The translations under genes and the position numbers were made by a program. Positions 21,443 through 31,128 of a DNA stretch of 38,454 nt are shown piece after piece. The first letter of the stretch is position 1, and every line of letters starts with the position of its first letter. The notes beneath the pieces were generated by a model that saw nothing but the letters and a program-made list of their open reading frames with translations, searched no databases and had not been told where the DNA came from. This DNA comes from Pseudomonadota bacterium (GTDB lineage Bacteria; Desulfobacterota; S145-22): contig WGDA01000029.1 of the NCBI GenBank assembly GCA_015493505.1, positions 1 to 38,454 of the forward strand, read 5' to 3'.

Positions 21443-22024
21443 ATGCCACTGGCCTTTGAATCTGAAAATCATGGAACCATCGCCATTGGTTTTTTCAACA
21501 TTGAAACTGACATGTTGCTGCTGGACAGGATTTTCTTTTTCGCCTCTGATTTTTGCAGGGAGATTACAGCAGCGGCGTTGTCTGAGAAAGCCTCGTCATA
21601 TGTGAAGCCCTGGATGGTTTACGAGCTACCGTATTCCCGGATCGGTGACCTTCACGGCGCAATTGCGGGTACCCACTTTTCCGGCTTCATTGGCGAGGTT
21701 TACAGGAAATTTCCATTCCCAGAGGCACCGGAACGCTTCAAACAGAATCCCGACGGTTTTGCGACACGTTCAGTCCTTGAAGAAATTGTCGTGGATTATG
21801 GAAAAAGGCTCGAAATCATTTTCAGAATAGACGAGGTGAACGGAAAGGTCGAGATCGGCGATTACCACTTTACCATACCTCAATTTCACGCCCTGCTTCG
21901 GTATGTCTGGCGCGGGGGCTACCCGCGGTGGAAAGGGGAAAAGCGTCCGCCGTACGTCATGGAGATGAAACAGGCCCTGGAAAAGAGCGCCTGGCACGTA
22001 TTTAACAGTCTGAAGCTTGAATAA
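21443..22024 (+). CDS. conserved-looking protein of unknown function
   Basis: I do not recognise this 193-residue protein. It is one of the few plus-strand genes. The ORF track extends back to 21344, but the ATG at 21443 (MPLAFESENHGTIAIGFFNIETDMLLLDRIFFFASDFC) has AAAGGAGG at ideal spacing, and the longer N-terminus would run through the palindromic repeat. There is no signal peptide or membrane span. The protein is rich in aromatic and charged residues, with a DYHFTIPQFHALLRYVWRGGYPRWKGEKRPP segment near the C-terminus. It stands alone between divergent and convergent neighbours, so it is probably transcribed by itself. Confidence 0.75.
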   Translation: MPLAFESENHGTIAIGFFNIETDMLLLDRIFFFASDFCREITAAALSEKASSYVKPWMVYELPYSRIGDLHGAIAGTHFSGFIGEVYRKFPFPEAPERFKQNPDGFATRSVLEEIVVDYGKRLEIIFRIDEVNGKVEIGDYHFTIPQFHALLRYVWRGGYPRWKGEKRPPYVMEMKQALEKSAWHVFNSLKLE

Positions 22025-22063
22025 CCCCGATGCATTAAAATGACAACAGACGGGTTATTTTTC
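22020..22063 (+). terminator. possible terminator after the unknown plus-strand gene
   Basis: AATAACCC at 22020 and GGGTTATT at 22052 form an eight-base perfect stem, followed by TTTTC. The loop is long (24 bases), so this is a moderate candidate. The left arm contains the stop codon of the upstream gene and the right arm overlaps the end of the convergent gene, so it may separate the two. Confidence 0.4.
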
Positions 22064-22564
22064 AAGCGCCTCAATATTCACGAAACGGGAAAAACGCCAT
22101 CGCTCCTGTTCCTTGGTCGCCAGAATCTTGAGCTCCCGGAACTCGTCAAAAGCGCCCTGGCTCCGGGCCTTCCCCTTCAGGCGCGCTGTGCAGTGTATCC
22201 ATGCCTCTCTTTTCCCCGGAAGAAAGGTGATTTTGACATCGTAAAAGGCGAGCTTTGCCGACAGAACCTGTCCCTGGAAGCGCAAGACAAGTGCCGCCAG
22301 CGCCTGGGGGGAATAAGTCCCAGTGAAATCGTCTTCATGGTCAATGACCTGGCAATTCCTGGCAAATAACAGCTTGGCTTCCTTGACCTTCTGCAGAAAG
22401 GGTGCCGGAGTATTGCGGGAAGAAAGCGACACCATGCTTTCAAGGAGCGCGAGATGCCGCTTGATGCGTTCCGTATCGTTCTTTGTGAGACGCAGGAACG
22501 AAAAGGCCGCCACGATCAGCGCCAGGCAGAGAAAAGAGGTCAAAAGCGGTCTTCGGCTTACCAT
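22055..22564 (-). CDS. membrane-anchored protein of unknown function, possibly NTF2/SnoaL-like
   Basis: The 169-residue protein has an N-terminal hydrophobic anchor or uncleaved signal (LLTSFLCLALIVAAFSFLRL) and an extracytoplasmic domain. The domain pattern is a helix, then DDFTGTYSPQALAALVL, then three strands (VLSAKLAFYDVKITFLPGKREAWIHCTARLKGKA) and a C-terminal strand (EQERWRFSRFVNIEAL). This looks like the NTF2-like fold, but I cannot name a family. It overlaps lepB by 7 bp and ends the MltF-lepB unit, so an envelope role is likely. Confidence 0.7.
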   Translation of the reverse strand: MVSRRPLLTSFLCLALIVAAFSFLRLTKNDTERIKRHLALLESMVSLSSRNTPAPFLQKVKEAKLLFARNCQVIDHEDDFTGTYSPQALAALVLRFQGQVLSAKLAFYDVKITFLPGKREAWIHCTARLKGKARSQGAFDEFRELKILATKEQERWRFSRFVNIEALEK

Positions 22565-23073
22565 AAAACCTTCCCCACCACCCTGGAAATGGGAACCTGT
22601 CCAAAGACCTGATCCCCGATGGGTATTTTTCGGTTATCCCCCACCACGTATACATGCCCTGGTTTAACCTTTCTTGGCGTGAGATCCCAGTTTGATGGAG
22701 TCGTCACGTAATCCTCCTGGCGGAGCTTGCCATTGACATACAGATAGCCGTTTCGGAACGCCACCCGATCACCCGGAAGGGCGATGACCCGTTTCATGTA
22801 CATGACCTTCCATCCGGACATGCGGATGAAAACGATATCACCCACCCGTGGGGGGTGAAAAAAATAGGGAACCCGACAGCAGAAGGTGAAGTCGCCCGGG
22901 TGATAAGTGGGTTCCATGCTGATTCCATCAACCCGCACGGGGATACAGACCCTGGAGAAAAAAAGATAGGCCCCCACTGTAATGAGGACCATCCGGAGAA
23001 GGGTAGCCTTCGTCAGTTTGGGGAAGAGGAAATGTTTGTAGCCACTCCGGTCCATGGCTGCACTGCCTTTCAA
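22558..23073 (-). CDS. lepB: signal peptidase I
   Basis: LepB removes signal peptides from exported proteins at the outer face of the inner membrane. The 171-residue protein has one N-terminal membrane segment, the serine-nucleophile box VDGISMEPTYHPGD, the lysine general-base box MKRVIALPGDRV and the conserved YVVGDNR. It is of the short type, lacking the large insertions of E. coli LepB. It starts 7 bp after the MltF-like gene. Confidence 0.95.
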   Translation of the reverse strand: MKGSAAMDRSGYKHFLFPKLTKATLLRMVLITVGAYLFFSRVCIPVRVDGISMEPTYHPGDFTFCCRVPYFFHPPRVGDIVFIRMSGWKVMYMKRVIALPGDRVAFRNGYLYVNGKLRQEDYVTTPSNWDLTPRKVKPGHVYVVGDNRKIPIGDQVFGQVPISRVVGKVLW

Positions 23074-23080
23074 GGCGGCA

Positions 23081-24604
23081 CTATTTCTTTTTCTTCTTGA
23101 TCAGATTCTTAATTTCCTTGACGCGTTCAACCTTCTGAAAATAAAGCTTGTAAGCCACGTAGTACTTCGCGATGTTTGAGACGTATTCCACTGTTTCCCG
23201 GCCAATCTTTTCCGCGGCAATCTCCTCTACGTTGTAAAACCACCGGTTGGGATTCAGGCCCCGTTTTTTGGCAATTCTTCGTAACTGATTTATCTTATTG
23301 GGGCCCGCGTTGTACGCCGCCCAGGAAAAGAAAACCTGGTCCAGCGGTCTGATTTTTTTGCTGTTGAAATAGGCCTCCCTGAGGAAATAGAGATACTTGA
23401 CCCCGGCGTGAATGTTGTTCTCGAGCTTGCGCACGTTGTGAATACCGATGTTCTTATCACGGGCGGTCTTGGGCAGGACCTGCATGACGCCCACGGCCCC
23501 GGAGGGGCTTTTTTTGCTTTGATCCAGGCCTGATTCCTGGTAGGCCTGCGCGGCGATCATATACCAGGAGAAATGGTATTTCTTGCCGTATTTTTTAAAG
23601 AGCGCTTCCATGGTCTTGAGTTTTCGCAGTTCACTCTTTGAAACGGGGTTTTTAATCCATTTTGTCTTTTCATAGTAGCGCCGGAAAAGGATGTTGCCCA
23701 GTTTGCTGCCCTTTCTGTTTTTCCGGATGAAGGTATTCAAGCTTTTGAGGAGCCGGGGGTTCCCCTTGCGGACGGCCCAGGCGATTTTCCCCCCTTTATG
23801 AATGGCGATGTTGGGATAAACACGGATGTTTTTGAGAAGCCTGGACCATATTTTCGCCAGGTGGCTGTCGCATACGGTATATTTGAAGGTTCCCGCGTTC
23901 ACGAGTTCGAGGATATCTTCCGTCCCAATAAACTTTTTCAATACGACGATTCTCAGGGATTTCTTGTGCTTTGATTTAAGTTTCCCGTTCAGGTTTCGAA
24001 GATGCTGGATATAACTGCTCCCCTGCCTGACGTAAACTCTTTTCCCAGCCAGGTCATAAACACTCCTGGGAGCGGGCACGTTTCTGTTGGTCACCACGAT
24101 TTCGCTGATGTCCGTAAGGTAAGGACGCGTGAATGCCACCAGTTTCTTGCGAGCGCGCGTGATGGTCAACCCCGCCGCCGCGATGTCTCCTTTTCCCGCC
24201 CTGATGTCCCGCAAGAGCTCACTGAACGGAACGGGGATGTAAAAGATTTTTATCCATTTCTGTTTTTTTCTCCCCCGGTTCAGGAATTTTTCGTATTGAT
24301 GCAGCATCTCATATTCAAACCCGTAAAAGCGCCCTTTCTCGATAAAGAAATTGGTTTTACTGTACGCGACCAGGGCGCGAACATAGCGCCGCTTTTTCAT
24401 GGCGGGCAGGTCCCCTTTGAAAGGTCTTATGATTTTTTTGATGGCAAGATCCGGGTTGAAAACCGGTGAGGCCTTCTGCCCCGCCCAGGCGATTGTCTGG
24501 AGATTTAAAAGAATAAAAATTCCGATGATCATGCTGACCACAGTGGCCTGCAGCCGGTGAAACCGACCGTCTGCCATTTGCAGCGATTGGAATGCCTTTC
24601 TCAT
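23081..24604 (-). CDS. MltF-like membrane-bound lytic transglycosylase
   Basis: The 507-residue protein has an N-terminal membrane anchor or signal (VSMIIGIFILLNLQTIAWA). A family 3 solute-binding-like domain covers roughly residues 55-290, with ALVAYSKTNFFIEKGRFYGFEYEML and FSELLRDIRAGKGDIAAAGLTITRARKK. A C-terminal SLT domain follows, with catalytic Glu in AAQAYQESGLDQSKKSPSGAVGVMQVLPKTA and FFSWAAYNAGPNKI. MltF enzymes cut peptidoglycan to release anhydromuropeptides, and the binding-like domain regulates them. It is the first gene of a three-gene envelope operon. The protein is unusually rich in Lys and Arg, including a KKKKK tail. Confidence 0.9.
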   Translation of the reverse strand: MRKAFQSLQMADGRFHRLQATVVSMIIGIFILLNLQTIAWAGQKASPVFNPDLAIKKIIRPFKGDLPAMKKRRYVRALVAYSKTNFFIEKGRFYGFEYEMLHQYEKFLNRGRKKQKWIKIFYIPVPFSELLRDIRAGKGDIAAAGLTITRARKKLVAFTRPYLTDISEIVVTNRNVPAPRSVYDLAGKRVYVRQGSSYIQHLRNLNGKLKSKHKKSLRIVVLKKFIGTEDILELVNAGTFKYTVCDSHLAKIWSRLLKNIRVYPNIAIHKGGKIAWAVRKGNPRLLKSLNTFIRKNRKGSKLGNILFRRYYEKTKWIKNPVSKSELRKLKTMEALFKKYGKKYHFSWYMIAAQAYQESGLDQSKKSPSGAVGVMQVLPKTARDKNIGIHNVRKLENNIHAGVKYLYFLREAYFNSKKIRPLDQVFFSWAAYNAGPNKINQLRRIAKKRGLNPNRWFYNVEEIAAEKIGRETVEYVSNIAKYYVAYKLYFQKVERVKEIKNLIKKKKK

Positions 24605-24672
24605 AATATTTACTTCCCTTTTCGTGGGAGACCTGTTTGGGGCACCTTCCCGAGTTTGTCTACTTGGCGTTA

Positions 24673-24701
24673 TTCATAGCACAATGGGGTGGATTGTTAA
24701 A
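24673..24701 (-). promoter_or_regulatory. possible promoter for the MltF-lepB operon
   Basis: On the minus strand TTTAAC is followed after 17 bases by TATGAA, about 70 bases upstream of the MltF-like ATG. The -35 match is weak. The 187-bp gap it lies in otherwise holds the xseB-side hairpin and nothing else recognisable. Confidence 0.35.
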
Positions 24702-24758
24702 GCGTTCTGAACCAAGCACCGAAAATACAGGTCATCCCGGTTGCTTGGCACGAGACAG

Positions 24759-24788
24759 GAAACCCCTTTTAAAGGAATACCGGGTTTC
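24759..24788 (-). terminator. hairpin downstream of xseB, possible terminator
   Basis: GAAACCC and GGGTTTC form a seven-base perfect stem around a short loop that contains CTTTTAAAGG, itself self-complementary. It starts three bases past the xseB stop codon on the minus strand. No U-run follows, so it may be an RNA-stabilising or Rho-assisted end rather than a classic intrinsic terminator. Confidence 0.35.
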
Positions 24789-24791
24789 GAG

Positions 24792-25025
24792 CTAAGAATC
24801 TTCTCCCGTTTTATCAAAGGGAACCGTTTTGACCCCTTCCTCATCTTTCAGGACAAGCTCGATCTTTTGCTCGGCCTCATCCAGTTTTTTGTTGCAGTAT
24901 TTGATAAGCTTAACTCCGTCCTCGAACTTCTTGAGGGCTTCTTCAAGCGGGAGGTCCCCTTGCTCCAGTTCGGCGATTAGTTCCTCCAATGATTTGACGG
25001 ATTCTTCAAAACTCTTCATCTTCAT
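24792..25025 (-). CDS. xseB: exodeoxyribonuclease VII small subunit
   Basis: XseB binds XseA in several copies to form exonuclease VII, which degrades single-stranded DNA. The 77-residue sequence is mostly helical and matches the family (SFEESVKSLEELIAELEQGDLPLEEALKKFEDGVKLIKYCNKKLDEAEQKIELV). The ATG follows GAGGAG. It lies 9 bp after the M23 peptidase gene, which separates it from xseA. Confidence 0.95.
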   Translation of the reverse strand: MKMKSFEESVKSLEELIAELEQGDLPLEEALKKFEDGVKLIKYCNKKLDEAEQKIELVLKDEEGVKTVPFDKTGEDS

Positions 25026-25034
25026 GGTAACTCC

Positions 25035-25949
25035 TCATAAATGGAGATGCATCAGGGTGATGGGATCCACGGGGATGCCGCACAAAAAGACCCCGAGGTG
25101 TAAGTGGGGCCCGGTGGCGCGCCCCGTCATTCCGGACAAGCCAACAACCTGCCCCTTCTTCACGCGTTCTCCCGACACCACCTGAATGTCGGAAAGATGC
25201 CCGTACAGGCTGTATAGTCCCTTTCCATGATTGATAACAACCGTTTTCCCTGTCAGGGTTAAATGCCCACTGAATGCTACTACCCCCGCGTTGATGGCTC
25301 GCACGGATGTTCCCATGGGGGCGCGGAAATCTACCCCGCGATGAATGCTGATGTAGGACCCGTTTATCTTACGGTGTGTCCCGAAGGGAGACGTGACAGG
25401 GTAAGGGACGGGTTTGATGAAGCGGCCATGCCAATATTTTGCTGGTGTTACCTGCGTAAGAATTTGGTTCAGCGCTTCCCGCTCATGTTTGATCTTCGCG
25501 AGAAGGGGAGGGGAAATATCGGCGCGTTTCCCCAGGCGCAGGACGATGGTCCGGTAAAATCTCCTGTAAGCCATCAAGGCAAAACCACTCTTTTGCTCCG
25601 AGCCGTGGATTGAAACCACCAGGGTGAAAAACTGGCGTTTGTACCGTTCCGAGAGAGGAACCGTCAGAAAGGCCTGGTATTTCCCTTTTCTGTTTTTGAA
25701 GAAAGGGAAAGCTACCTCGTGCCAGAGAATTTTTTCCGGCTTGATTTCTTTCGGGCCTGTGAATGTCGCGAGCGCCACGGAACCACGGATAAACCTCTTG
25801 GGGCGCACAACGAGCCAGGGACTGGCATAGGGAGCCGCGAGCAGACGTGTTCCGGAGAATCCTCCCGCTATGGTCCATGCCAGCACGATAGATACGAGGG
25901 GGATGATAATGCCTGGTTTGAATATCTTTAAGGAATTATCTTTTCTCAC
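25035..25949 (-). CDS. M23-family (LytM-type) peptidase, envelope-associated
   Basis: The 304-residue protein has an N-terminal membrane segment (IIIPLVSIVLAWTIAGGF) and a middle domain of unknown kind. The C-terminal M23 domain has zinc ligands in HRGVDFRAPMGTSVRA and the GPHLHLGVFL motif. Intact ligands suggest an active peptidoglycan endopeptidase rather than an EnvC-like activator. The start is a GTG with GGAAGGGAAAAGG upstream; an internal start is possible. It is sandwiched between xseA (55-bp gap) and xseB. Confidence 0.9.
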   Translation of the reverse strand: MRKDNSLKIFKPGIIIPLVSIVLAWTIAGGFSGTRLLAAPYASPWLVVRPKRFIRGSVALATFTGPKEIKPEKILWHEVAFPFFKNRKGKYQAFLTVPLSERYKRQFFTLVVSIHGSEQKSGFALMAYRRFYRTIVLRLGKRADISPPLLAKIKHEREALNQILTQVTPAKYWHGRFIKPVPYPVTSPFGTHRKINGSYISIHRGVDFRAPMGTSVRAINAGVVAFSGHLTLTGKTVVINHGKGLYSLYGHLSDIQVVSGERVKKGQVVGLSGMTGRATGPHLHLGVFLCGIPVDPITLMHLHL

Positions 25950-26003
25950 ACCTTTTCCCTTCCATGAGACGCTTTAATACACGCACCCCACACCTTTCCC
26001 GGG

Positions 26004-27356
26004 TTAGCGGGAACGATTTTTAACCTCGCAGCCAAGGGCCCCCTTTGACAAAACGACCCGAACCTGATCACCGATATCAACGCGCCGGGCGTCGCGAACG
26101 ACCTGTCCTGTTTTTTCACTGAATGTAATACTGTACCCGCGGCGCAAGACATTTTTCGGGTTGAAGGAATCCAAAAGAGAGGCATAGTTATGAAGGGTGA
26201 CGCGCCTTTCCCGAATAAGCTGTGTGGTGCCTTTAAATAGTTTTTCCGATTCCACAGAGAGTATCCTCCTTTTCTCAGCCAGGACTGTATGGGGAGAAAG
26301 CCGCATCAGTTGATGCCGGTATTCCGTGACGCGTAAGCGTCGCGACGTTATCACGCGGGACAGGCTTTCCGTGAGTCTGGCAAGGGTGTCGTCCAGTTTC
26401 ATGCGGGTGACTGTCAGCAGGTGCCGTGGATCCACCAGCCGGGATTCCAATCCTTTTACCTGGTTACGCTTTCTTTCGAGAATCAGCTGGAAATCTTTTG
26501 TCAGGCGGGTTTGAAGCTCCTGAATGCGCTTGATCCACTGTTCCTTTTCAAGGATGACCAGCTCTGCCGCCGCCGTGGGCGTGGGTGCCCGGACGTCTGA
26601 CACCAGGTCTGACAGGGTGATGTCAATCTCATGCCCCACCGCGGAGATGACGGGAATTTCAGAAGCGGCAATGGCCCGAACCACGCGTTCATGGTTGAAA
26701 GCGTCCAGGTCTTCGGTGGAGCCCCCGCCGCGCCCCACAATGAGTACGTCCGCGAGGCGATGCCGGTTGAAGTAGGCGATGCCTTCCGCGATTTCAGATG
26801 GCGCCTGCTCACCCTGTACCCGGGCGGGATAGATCAAAACGGTTACCTTTTCATTTTTTTTCTGAATCACCTTCAGGATGTCCCGGATGGCGGCACCGGT
26901 TGGAGAAGTCACCACGCCGATAACCCCGGGAAGGATAGGAAGCGGCTTTTTCTTCGACTCGTCAAACAACCCTTCCGCCGCCAGCTTTTTCTTCAGCTTT
27001 TCCAGCGCCAGGCGATAGGCACCCCGCCCCGAGGGTTCCATGTAATCTATGATAACCTGAAGATCTCCCCTGAGTTCATAGACATTCAGGCGCCCGCGGC
27101 AGAGAACTGTCATGCCATCTTCGGGCGTGAAGTCGAAGAGCCTTGCCTGCCTCCTGAAAACCACCCCTTTGATCTGGGCGGAGTTGTCTTTGAGGGTCAG
27201 ATACAGGTGTCCAGAGGCGGGTTGCCGAAGGTTGGTAATTTCGCCTTCCAGAAAAATGGCGCCGAAATGGGCCTCCATCAGCTCCGAAACGGTGCCGATG
27301 AGCTCCGAAACGGAGTAAACTTTTCGCGTAGTTAGGAAAGGAAATTCAGGATTCAT
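26004..27356 (-). CDS. xseA: exodeoxyribonuclease VII large subunit
   Basis: XseA is the catalytic subunit of exonuclease VII. The 450-residue protein has the N-terminal OB-fold (YSVSELIGTVSELMEAHFGAIFLEGEITNLRQPASGHLYLTLKD) and the catalytic region (GVVTSPTGAAIRDIL, VLIVGRGGGSTEDLDAFN, PVISAVGHEIDITLSDLVSDVRAPTPTAAAELV). A long coiled-coil follows where XseB binds. The end carries a conserved RGYSI segment. The start overlaps the helix-hairpin-helix gene by 11 bp. Confidence 0.97.
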   Translation of the reverse strand: MNPEFPFLTTRKVYSVSELIGTVSELMEAHFGAIFLEGEITNLRQPASGHLYLTLKDNSAQIKGVVFRRQARLFDFTPEDGMTVLCRGRLNVYELRGDLQVIIDYMEPSGRGAYRLALEKLKKKLAAEGLFDESKKKPLPILPGVIGVVTSPTGAAIRDILKVIQKKNEKVTVLIYPARVQGEQAPSEIAEGIAYFNRHRLADVLIVGRGGGSTEDLDAFNHERVVRAIAASEIPVISAVGHEIDITLSDLVSDVRAPTPTAAAELVILEKEQWIKRIQELQTRLTKDFQLILERKRNQVKGLESRLVDPRHLLTVTRMKLDDTLARLTESLSRVITSRRLRVTEYRHQLMRLSPHTVLAEKRRILSVESEKLFKGTTQLIRERRVTLHNYASLLDSFNPKNVLRRGYSITFSEKTGQVVRDARRVDIGDQVRVVLSKGALGCEVKNRSR

Positions 27357-27834
27357 GGGAAATCGCGCAATATCGTTTGAGCCTTTCTACCGTTTTCCTC
27401 CCGACGTGAGGGAAAGCGAGTAGGTTCTCAATCCGGCAAAAATCCATGGTATCCCTCAGTCGGATCAGGCGCTGTGCCATGACGTGGGAGATACCCGGGA
27501 TTTGCCTCAGATCGTCCGCCGTGACCGCTTCCCAGTCCATTTTTTGGCCAAGTACCAGCGCGATCCGGGGAGGAAGCGGCGCGCGTGCAACCCGGGTGCC
27601 ACCCCGGCGAATGAGGCACATCTGAAAGAGAGGCGTGTGGCGACCCGCTGAAGCCGGGGCCACCCGGACGGTCCTCCTTGGGGGTTGGATACCCTGATCC
27701 TCGGTACAGGACACCGGGATGAAGGACTCAGGCGCGGGCGCGAGACAGCTTCCAGCTAACGGTAAATGGCCGCGCGCGGCCTGAATCGCCAGAAAACCGG
27801 CAAGAATCAGAAATGAAACCCAGGTCCTGCTCAA
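27346..27834 (-). CDS. helix-hairpin-helix domain protein with signal segment, ComEA-like
   Basis: The 162-residue protein has an N-terminal hydrophobic segment ([18 protein letters not shown]). A low-complexity middle follows. Two helix-hairpin-helix motifs lie at the C-terminus ([25 protein letters not shown] and [21 protein letters not shown]). This resembles ComEA-type DNA-binding proteins on the outside of the membrane, but competence is not shown. The start is a TTG overlapping the cimA stop by 4 bp (TTGA), with no strong ribosome-binding site, so coupling is likely. Confidence 0.75.
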   Translation of the reverse strand: MSRTWVSFLILAGFLAIQAARGHLPLAGSCLAPAPESFIPVSCTEDQGIQPPRRTVRVAPASAGRHTPLFQMCLIRRGGTRVARAPLPPRIALVLGQKMDWEAVTADDLRQIPGISHVMAQRLIRLRDTMDFCRIENLLAFPHVGRKTVERLKRYCAISHES

Positions 27835-29414
27835 GATACGCCGACAACCCTTTCTTTTTTAAGCTTATAAACAATGCTGTCGATGAGCGCTTCCCAACTG
27901 GCCTGAATAATGTTTCCCGAGACCCCCACCGTGCCCCAACGGGAATCCCGGTCTCCAGATTCAATCAGCACCCTCGTGACGGCAGCCGTTCCCGCGTCCC
28001 CCGAGAGGACGCGGACTTTGAAATCCCGGAGCTTGAGCTCTTTTAACTCGGGATAGAAACGCTCCAGCGCCTTACGCAGGGCGTTGTCCAAGGCGTTTAC
28101 CGGACCATTCCCGATGGCGGCGGTATGTTCAACGCGGTCATTCACACGGATCATGATCGTAGCTTCGGAGAAGGGCGGGTTCCGGGTGCTTTTCCGCTCA
28201 TCGATAACACGGTATCCCATCAGTTCAAAATATTCCGGACATATCCCCAGGGCCTTATCCATGAGCAGCTCGAACGACGCCTCCGCCCCTTCAAACTGAT
28301 ATCCACGGTTTTCCAGCTCTTTTAGCTGCCGGACGATTTTCTGGACCCTCTCGTCCTTGCTGTCCAGTTCGATCCCGAACTCTTTGGCCTTGTACAGGAT
28401 ATTGCTCGCGCCGGACAGGTCAGAGACGAGCACACGTTGTCTGTTCCCGACCTTTCCGGGAGAGATATGCTCGTAAGTGGAGGAATCCTTGCGGACGGCA
28501 CTAACGTGCACGCCCCCTTTGTGGGCGAAGGCGCTGGCACCCACATAAGGCTGGTGTTTGTTATGAACCACGTTCGCCAGCTCGCTGACGTACCGGGAGA
28601 CATGAACCAGCTTTTTCAGCCGATCCTCACCAACGCAGGGAATTCCCATCTTCAAAACGAGATTGGGAATGATGGAGCAGAGGTTGGCGTTTCCGCACCG
28701 CTCACCGTAGCCGTTGATGGTCCCCTGAACGTGGGTTGCCCCCGCCTGAATTGCCACGAGTGTATTGGCGACGGCCACGTCCGAATCGTTATGGCAATGG
28801 ATGCCGAGAGGCAGGTTCACCTCCTGGCGTACCTCACGCACAATGCGGTCGATTTCGTGGGGCAGGCATCCTCCATTCGTGTCACATAGGACCAGGCAGT
28901 CCGGACGCGCGGCCGCGGCGGCCTGGAGCGTCTTCATGGCGTATTCCCGGTTGTGTTTGTATCCGTCGAAAAAATGTTCCGCGTCGTAGATCAGGGTCTC
29001 AACCCGGGATTTGAGGTACCTGATGGACTCAAAGATGATTTCGAGGTTCTGCTCCAGCGTGATGTTCATGGCGTTTAACGGGTGAATATCCCACGACTTC
29101 CCAAAGATGGTAATCACGGGCGTTTCAGCCGCCAGCAGTGCCTGTATGTTGGCGTCCTTCTCCGGGGGAATATCAGCCCGACAGGTACTTCCGAATGCCG
29201 CAATCCGTGAAATCTTGAATCGATGCGTCTTTACCCTGTCAAAAAAGTCCGCGTCCTTGGGGTTGGAACCGGGCCATCCTCCCTCGATATAATGGATTCC
29301 AAGATCGTCCAGGCGATGGGCAATCTTAATCTTGTCTTCGGTCGTGAAGCTGATATCCTCAGACTGTGTGCCATCTCTCAGCGTGGTGTCATAAAGTTCC
29401 ACGGCTTCCATCAC
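27831..29414 (-). CDS. cimA: (R)-citramalate synthase
   Basis: CimA condenses pyruvate with acetyl-CoA to citramalate, the first step of the threonine-independent route to isoleucine. The 527-residue protein has the HMGL-like active-site start [25 protein letters not shown], then [14 protein letters not shown], the LCDTNGG and [16 protein letters not shown] segments, and a C-terminal LeuA-type regulatory domain. The details match the citramalate branch (TIGR00977) rather than isopropylmalate synthase. The ATG overlaps the lysC stop as ATGA; a second ATG is the next codon. Confidence 0.93.
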   Translation of the reverse strand: MMEAVELYDTTLRDGTQSEDISFTTEDKIKIAHRLDDLGIHYIEGGWPGSNPKDADFFDRVKTHRFKISRIAAFGSTCRADIPPEKDANIQALLAAETPVITIFGKSWDIHPLNAMNITLEQNLEIIFESIRYLKSRVETLIYDAEHFFDGYKHNREYAMKTLQAAAAARPDCLVLCDTNGGCLPHEIDRIVREVRQEVNLPLGIHCHNDSDVAVANTLVAIQAGATHVQGTINGYGERCGNANLCSIIPNLVLKMGIPCVGEDRLKKLVHVSRYVSELANVVHNKHQPYVGASAFAHKGGVHVSAVRKDSSTYEHISPGKVGNRQRVLVSDLSGASNILYKAKEFGIELDSKDERVQKIVRQLKELENRGYQFEGAEASFELLMDKALGICPEYFELMGYRVIDERKSTRNPPFSEATIMIRVNDRVEHTAAIGNGPVNALDNALRKALERFYPELKELKLRDFKVRVLSGDAGTAAVTRVLIESGDRDSRWGTVGVSGNIIQASWEALIDSIVYKLKKERVVGVS

Positions 29415-30649
29415 AAAAACTCCTCTGACGGCGGTTTATCGAGCTCAAAGGCGTCGTGAAGGGCCCGGACGGCCAGCTCCGTGTATTTCGCGTCAATCAG
29501 ACAGGAAATTTTAATTTCCGAGGTGCTGATCATCATGATGTTGATACCCTCATTGGCCAGCGCCACGAACATCCGGGAAGCCACGTTCGTGTGGGATCGC
29601 ATCCCCACACCGATAATCGATACCTTGGCAATGTCCTTGTTCCCAACCACTTCTCCGGCTCCCAATTCCTTGGCCAGACGTTGACTGAGTTTGAGGGTTT
29701 CCTCGTAATCGGTCAGGGGCACGGTAAAGGCGAGGTTCGCGTGCGCTCCCTCGGAGCTGGGGGTCTGAATAATCATGTCCACCACGATATTGGCGTCAGC
29801 GATTTCCGAAAAAAGTTGCGCAGCGATCCCCGGGCGGTCGGGAAGGCGTTTAATCGTCACCTTCGCCTCGTTTTTGTTATAGGTCACTCCCGAAACAAGG
29901 ACATTTTCCATCTCTTCATCCTCCTGGCAAACAATGGTTCCCGGTTCATCTGAAAAGGACGAGCGCACGTGAAGCTCGACGTTATATTTTTTCGCGAACT
30001 CCACCGATCGTATCTGAAGCACTTTCGCGCCCATGCTGGACATTTCCAGCATCTCGTCATAGGAAATCCGGTCAATCTTGCGTGCCTTGTGATAGACGTT
30101 GGGATCGGTCGTGAAAACTCCCTCCACATCCGTGTATATCTCGCAGACATCCGCTTTTAGAGCCGCCGCCAGAGCCACGGCGGTGGTATCCGACCCGCCA
30201 CGGCCCAGGGTGGTAATGTTATTTCGTTCATCCACGCCCTGGAAACCCGCCACGACAACCACTTTGCCTTCATCCAGATCCCTTTTGATGGCTTCCGAGG
30301 CGATGGACTGAATTCTTGCCTTGCCGAAGGCGTCATCCGTGACGATTCCCGCCTGGCCTCCCAGGTAGGATCTCGCTTCCACCCCTTTCTCTTTAAGGGC
30401 CATGGAAAGAAGGGCAATGGAAACCTGCTCGCCCGTCGCGAGAAGGACATCCATCTCTCTCGGATCCGGGGATGGGGTGATCTCATGCGCCAGCCGGATC
30501 AGTTCGTCCGTCTTGCCAGCCATTGCGGAGACCACGACGACGACCTGATTTCCCTTCTCACGGGTTCGGATGACCCGGTCCGCGACATTCCGGATTCTTT
30601 CAATCGTTCCAACGGAAGTGCCTCCGTATTTCTGCACGATCAGCGCCAT
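29411..30649 (-). CDS. lysC: aspartate kinase
   Basis: Aspartokinase starts the pathway to lysine, methionine and threonine. The 412-residue protein has the N-terminal KYGGTSVG, the catalytic [15 protein letters not shown] and [16 protein letters not shown], and two ACT domains ([29 protein letters not shown] and [45 protein letters not shown]). This is the feedback-regulated monofunctional type. It overlaps tsaE and cimA. It may feed metK through methionine. Confidence 0.97.
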   Translation of the reverse strand: MALIVQKYGGTSVGTIERIRNVADRVIRTREKGNQVVVVVSAMAGKTDELIRLAHEITPSPDPREMDVLLATGEQVSIALLSMALKEKGVEARSYLGGQAGIVTDDAFGKARIQSIASEAIKRDLDEGKVVVVAGFQGVDERNNITTLGRGGSDTTAVALAAALKADVCEIYTDVEGVFTTDPNVYHKARKIDRISYDEMLEMSSMGAKVLQIRSVEFAKKYNVELHVRSSFSDEPGTIVCQEDEEMENVLVSGVTYNKNEAKVTIKRLPDRPGIAAQLFSEIADANIVVDMIIQTPSSEGAHANLAFTVPLTDYEETLKLSQRLAKELGAGEVVGNKDIAKVSIIGVGMRSHTNVASRMFVALANEGINIMMISTSEIKISCLIDAKYTELAVRALHDAFELDKPPSEEFL

Positions 30650-31113
30650 GCCATCTCCTTCAATAAGTTTAACGCCCTTTCGAAGGCGGTAAGATTCTCA
30701 CCGGAAAACTCCAGCATCCTCCTGTTGTCCGGGAGAATTTCAATCCGGACGAGGATATCAATGAGGGAAAGGTCATTTGCGAGCCGGTCCGCCCATTCGA
30801 TGACACAAATCCCGTCTCCGTCAAGATAATCCGTAAGGCCCAGTGTTTCGATATCCTCGATCGTGTCAAGCCGGTAGAGGTCCACATGGTAAAGTTTTTT
30901 ATCACCTGTGTATTCATTTATCAATCCAAAACTCGGGCTGGTAACCTCGTCCTCATCAATCCCGATTCCCATAGCCAGCCCCTTGACGAGCTGAGTTTTC
31001 CCGGCACCAAGCTCTCCGATGAGGCCGATACTGTTGCCGGTGCTAAGAGCCTTGGTGAGCGCCTTTCCAATCGTTTTGGTGTCCTCAGGCGTTTGTGAAA
31101 CAAGGCGGGTCAT
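30640..31113 (-). CDS. tsaE: tRNA threonylcarbamoyladenosine biosynthesis ATPase TsaE
   Basis: TsaE is the ATPase that helps the TsaB-TsaD complex make t6A at position 37 of ANN-decoding tRNAs. The 157-residue protein has Walker [21 protein letters not shown], the family segment [11 protein letters not shown] and YHVDLYRLD. Length is normal. It starts 15 bp after the HExxH gene and overlaps lysC by 10 bp. No strong ribosome-binding site is seen before the ATG. Confidence 0.95.
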   Translation of the reverse strand: MTRLVSQTPEDTKTIGKALTKALSTGNSIGLIGELGAGKTQLVKGLAMGIGIDEDEVTSPSFGLINEYTGDKKLYHVDLYRLDTIEDIETLGLTDYLDGDGICVIEWADRLANDLSLIDILVRIEILPDNRRMLEFSGENLTAFERALNLLKEMAWR

Positions 31114-31128
31114 GAAGGCATCCGGACG

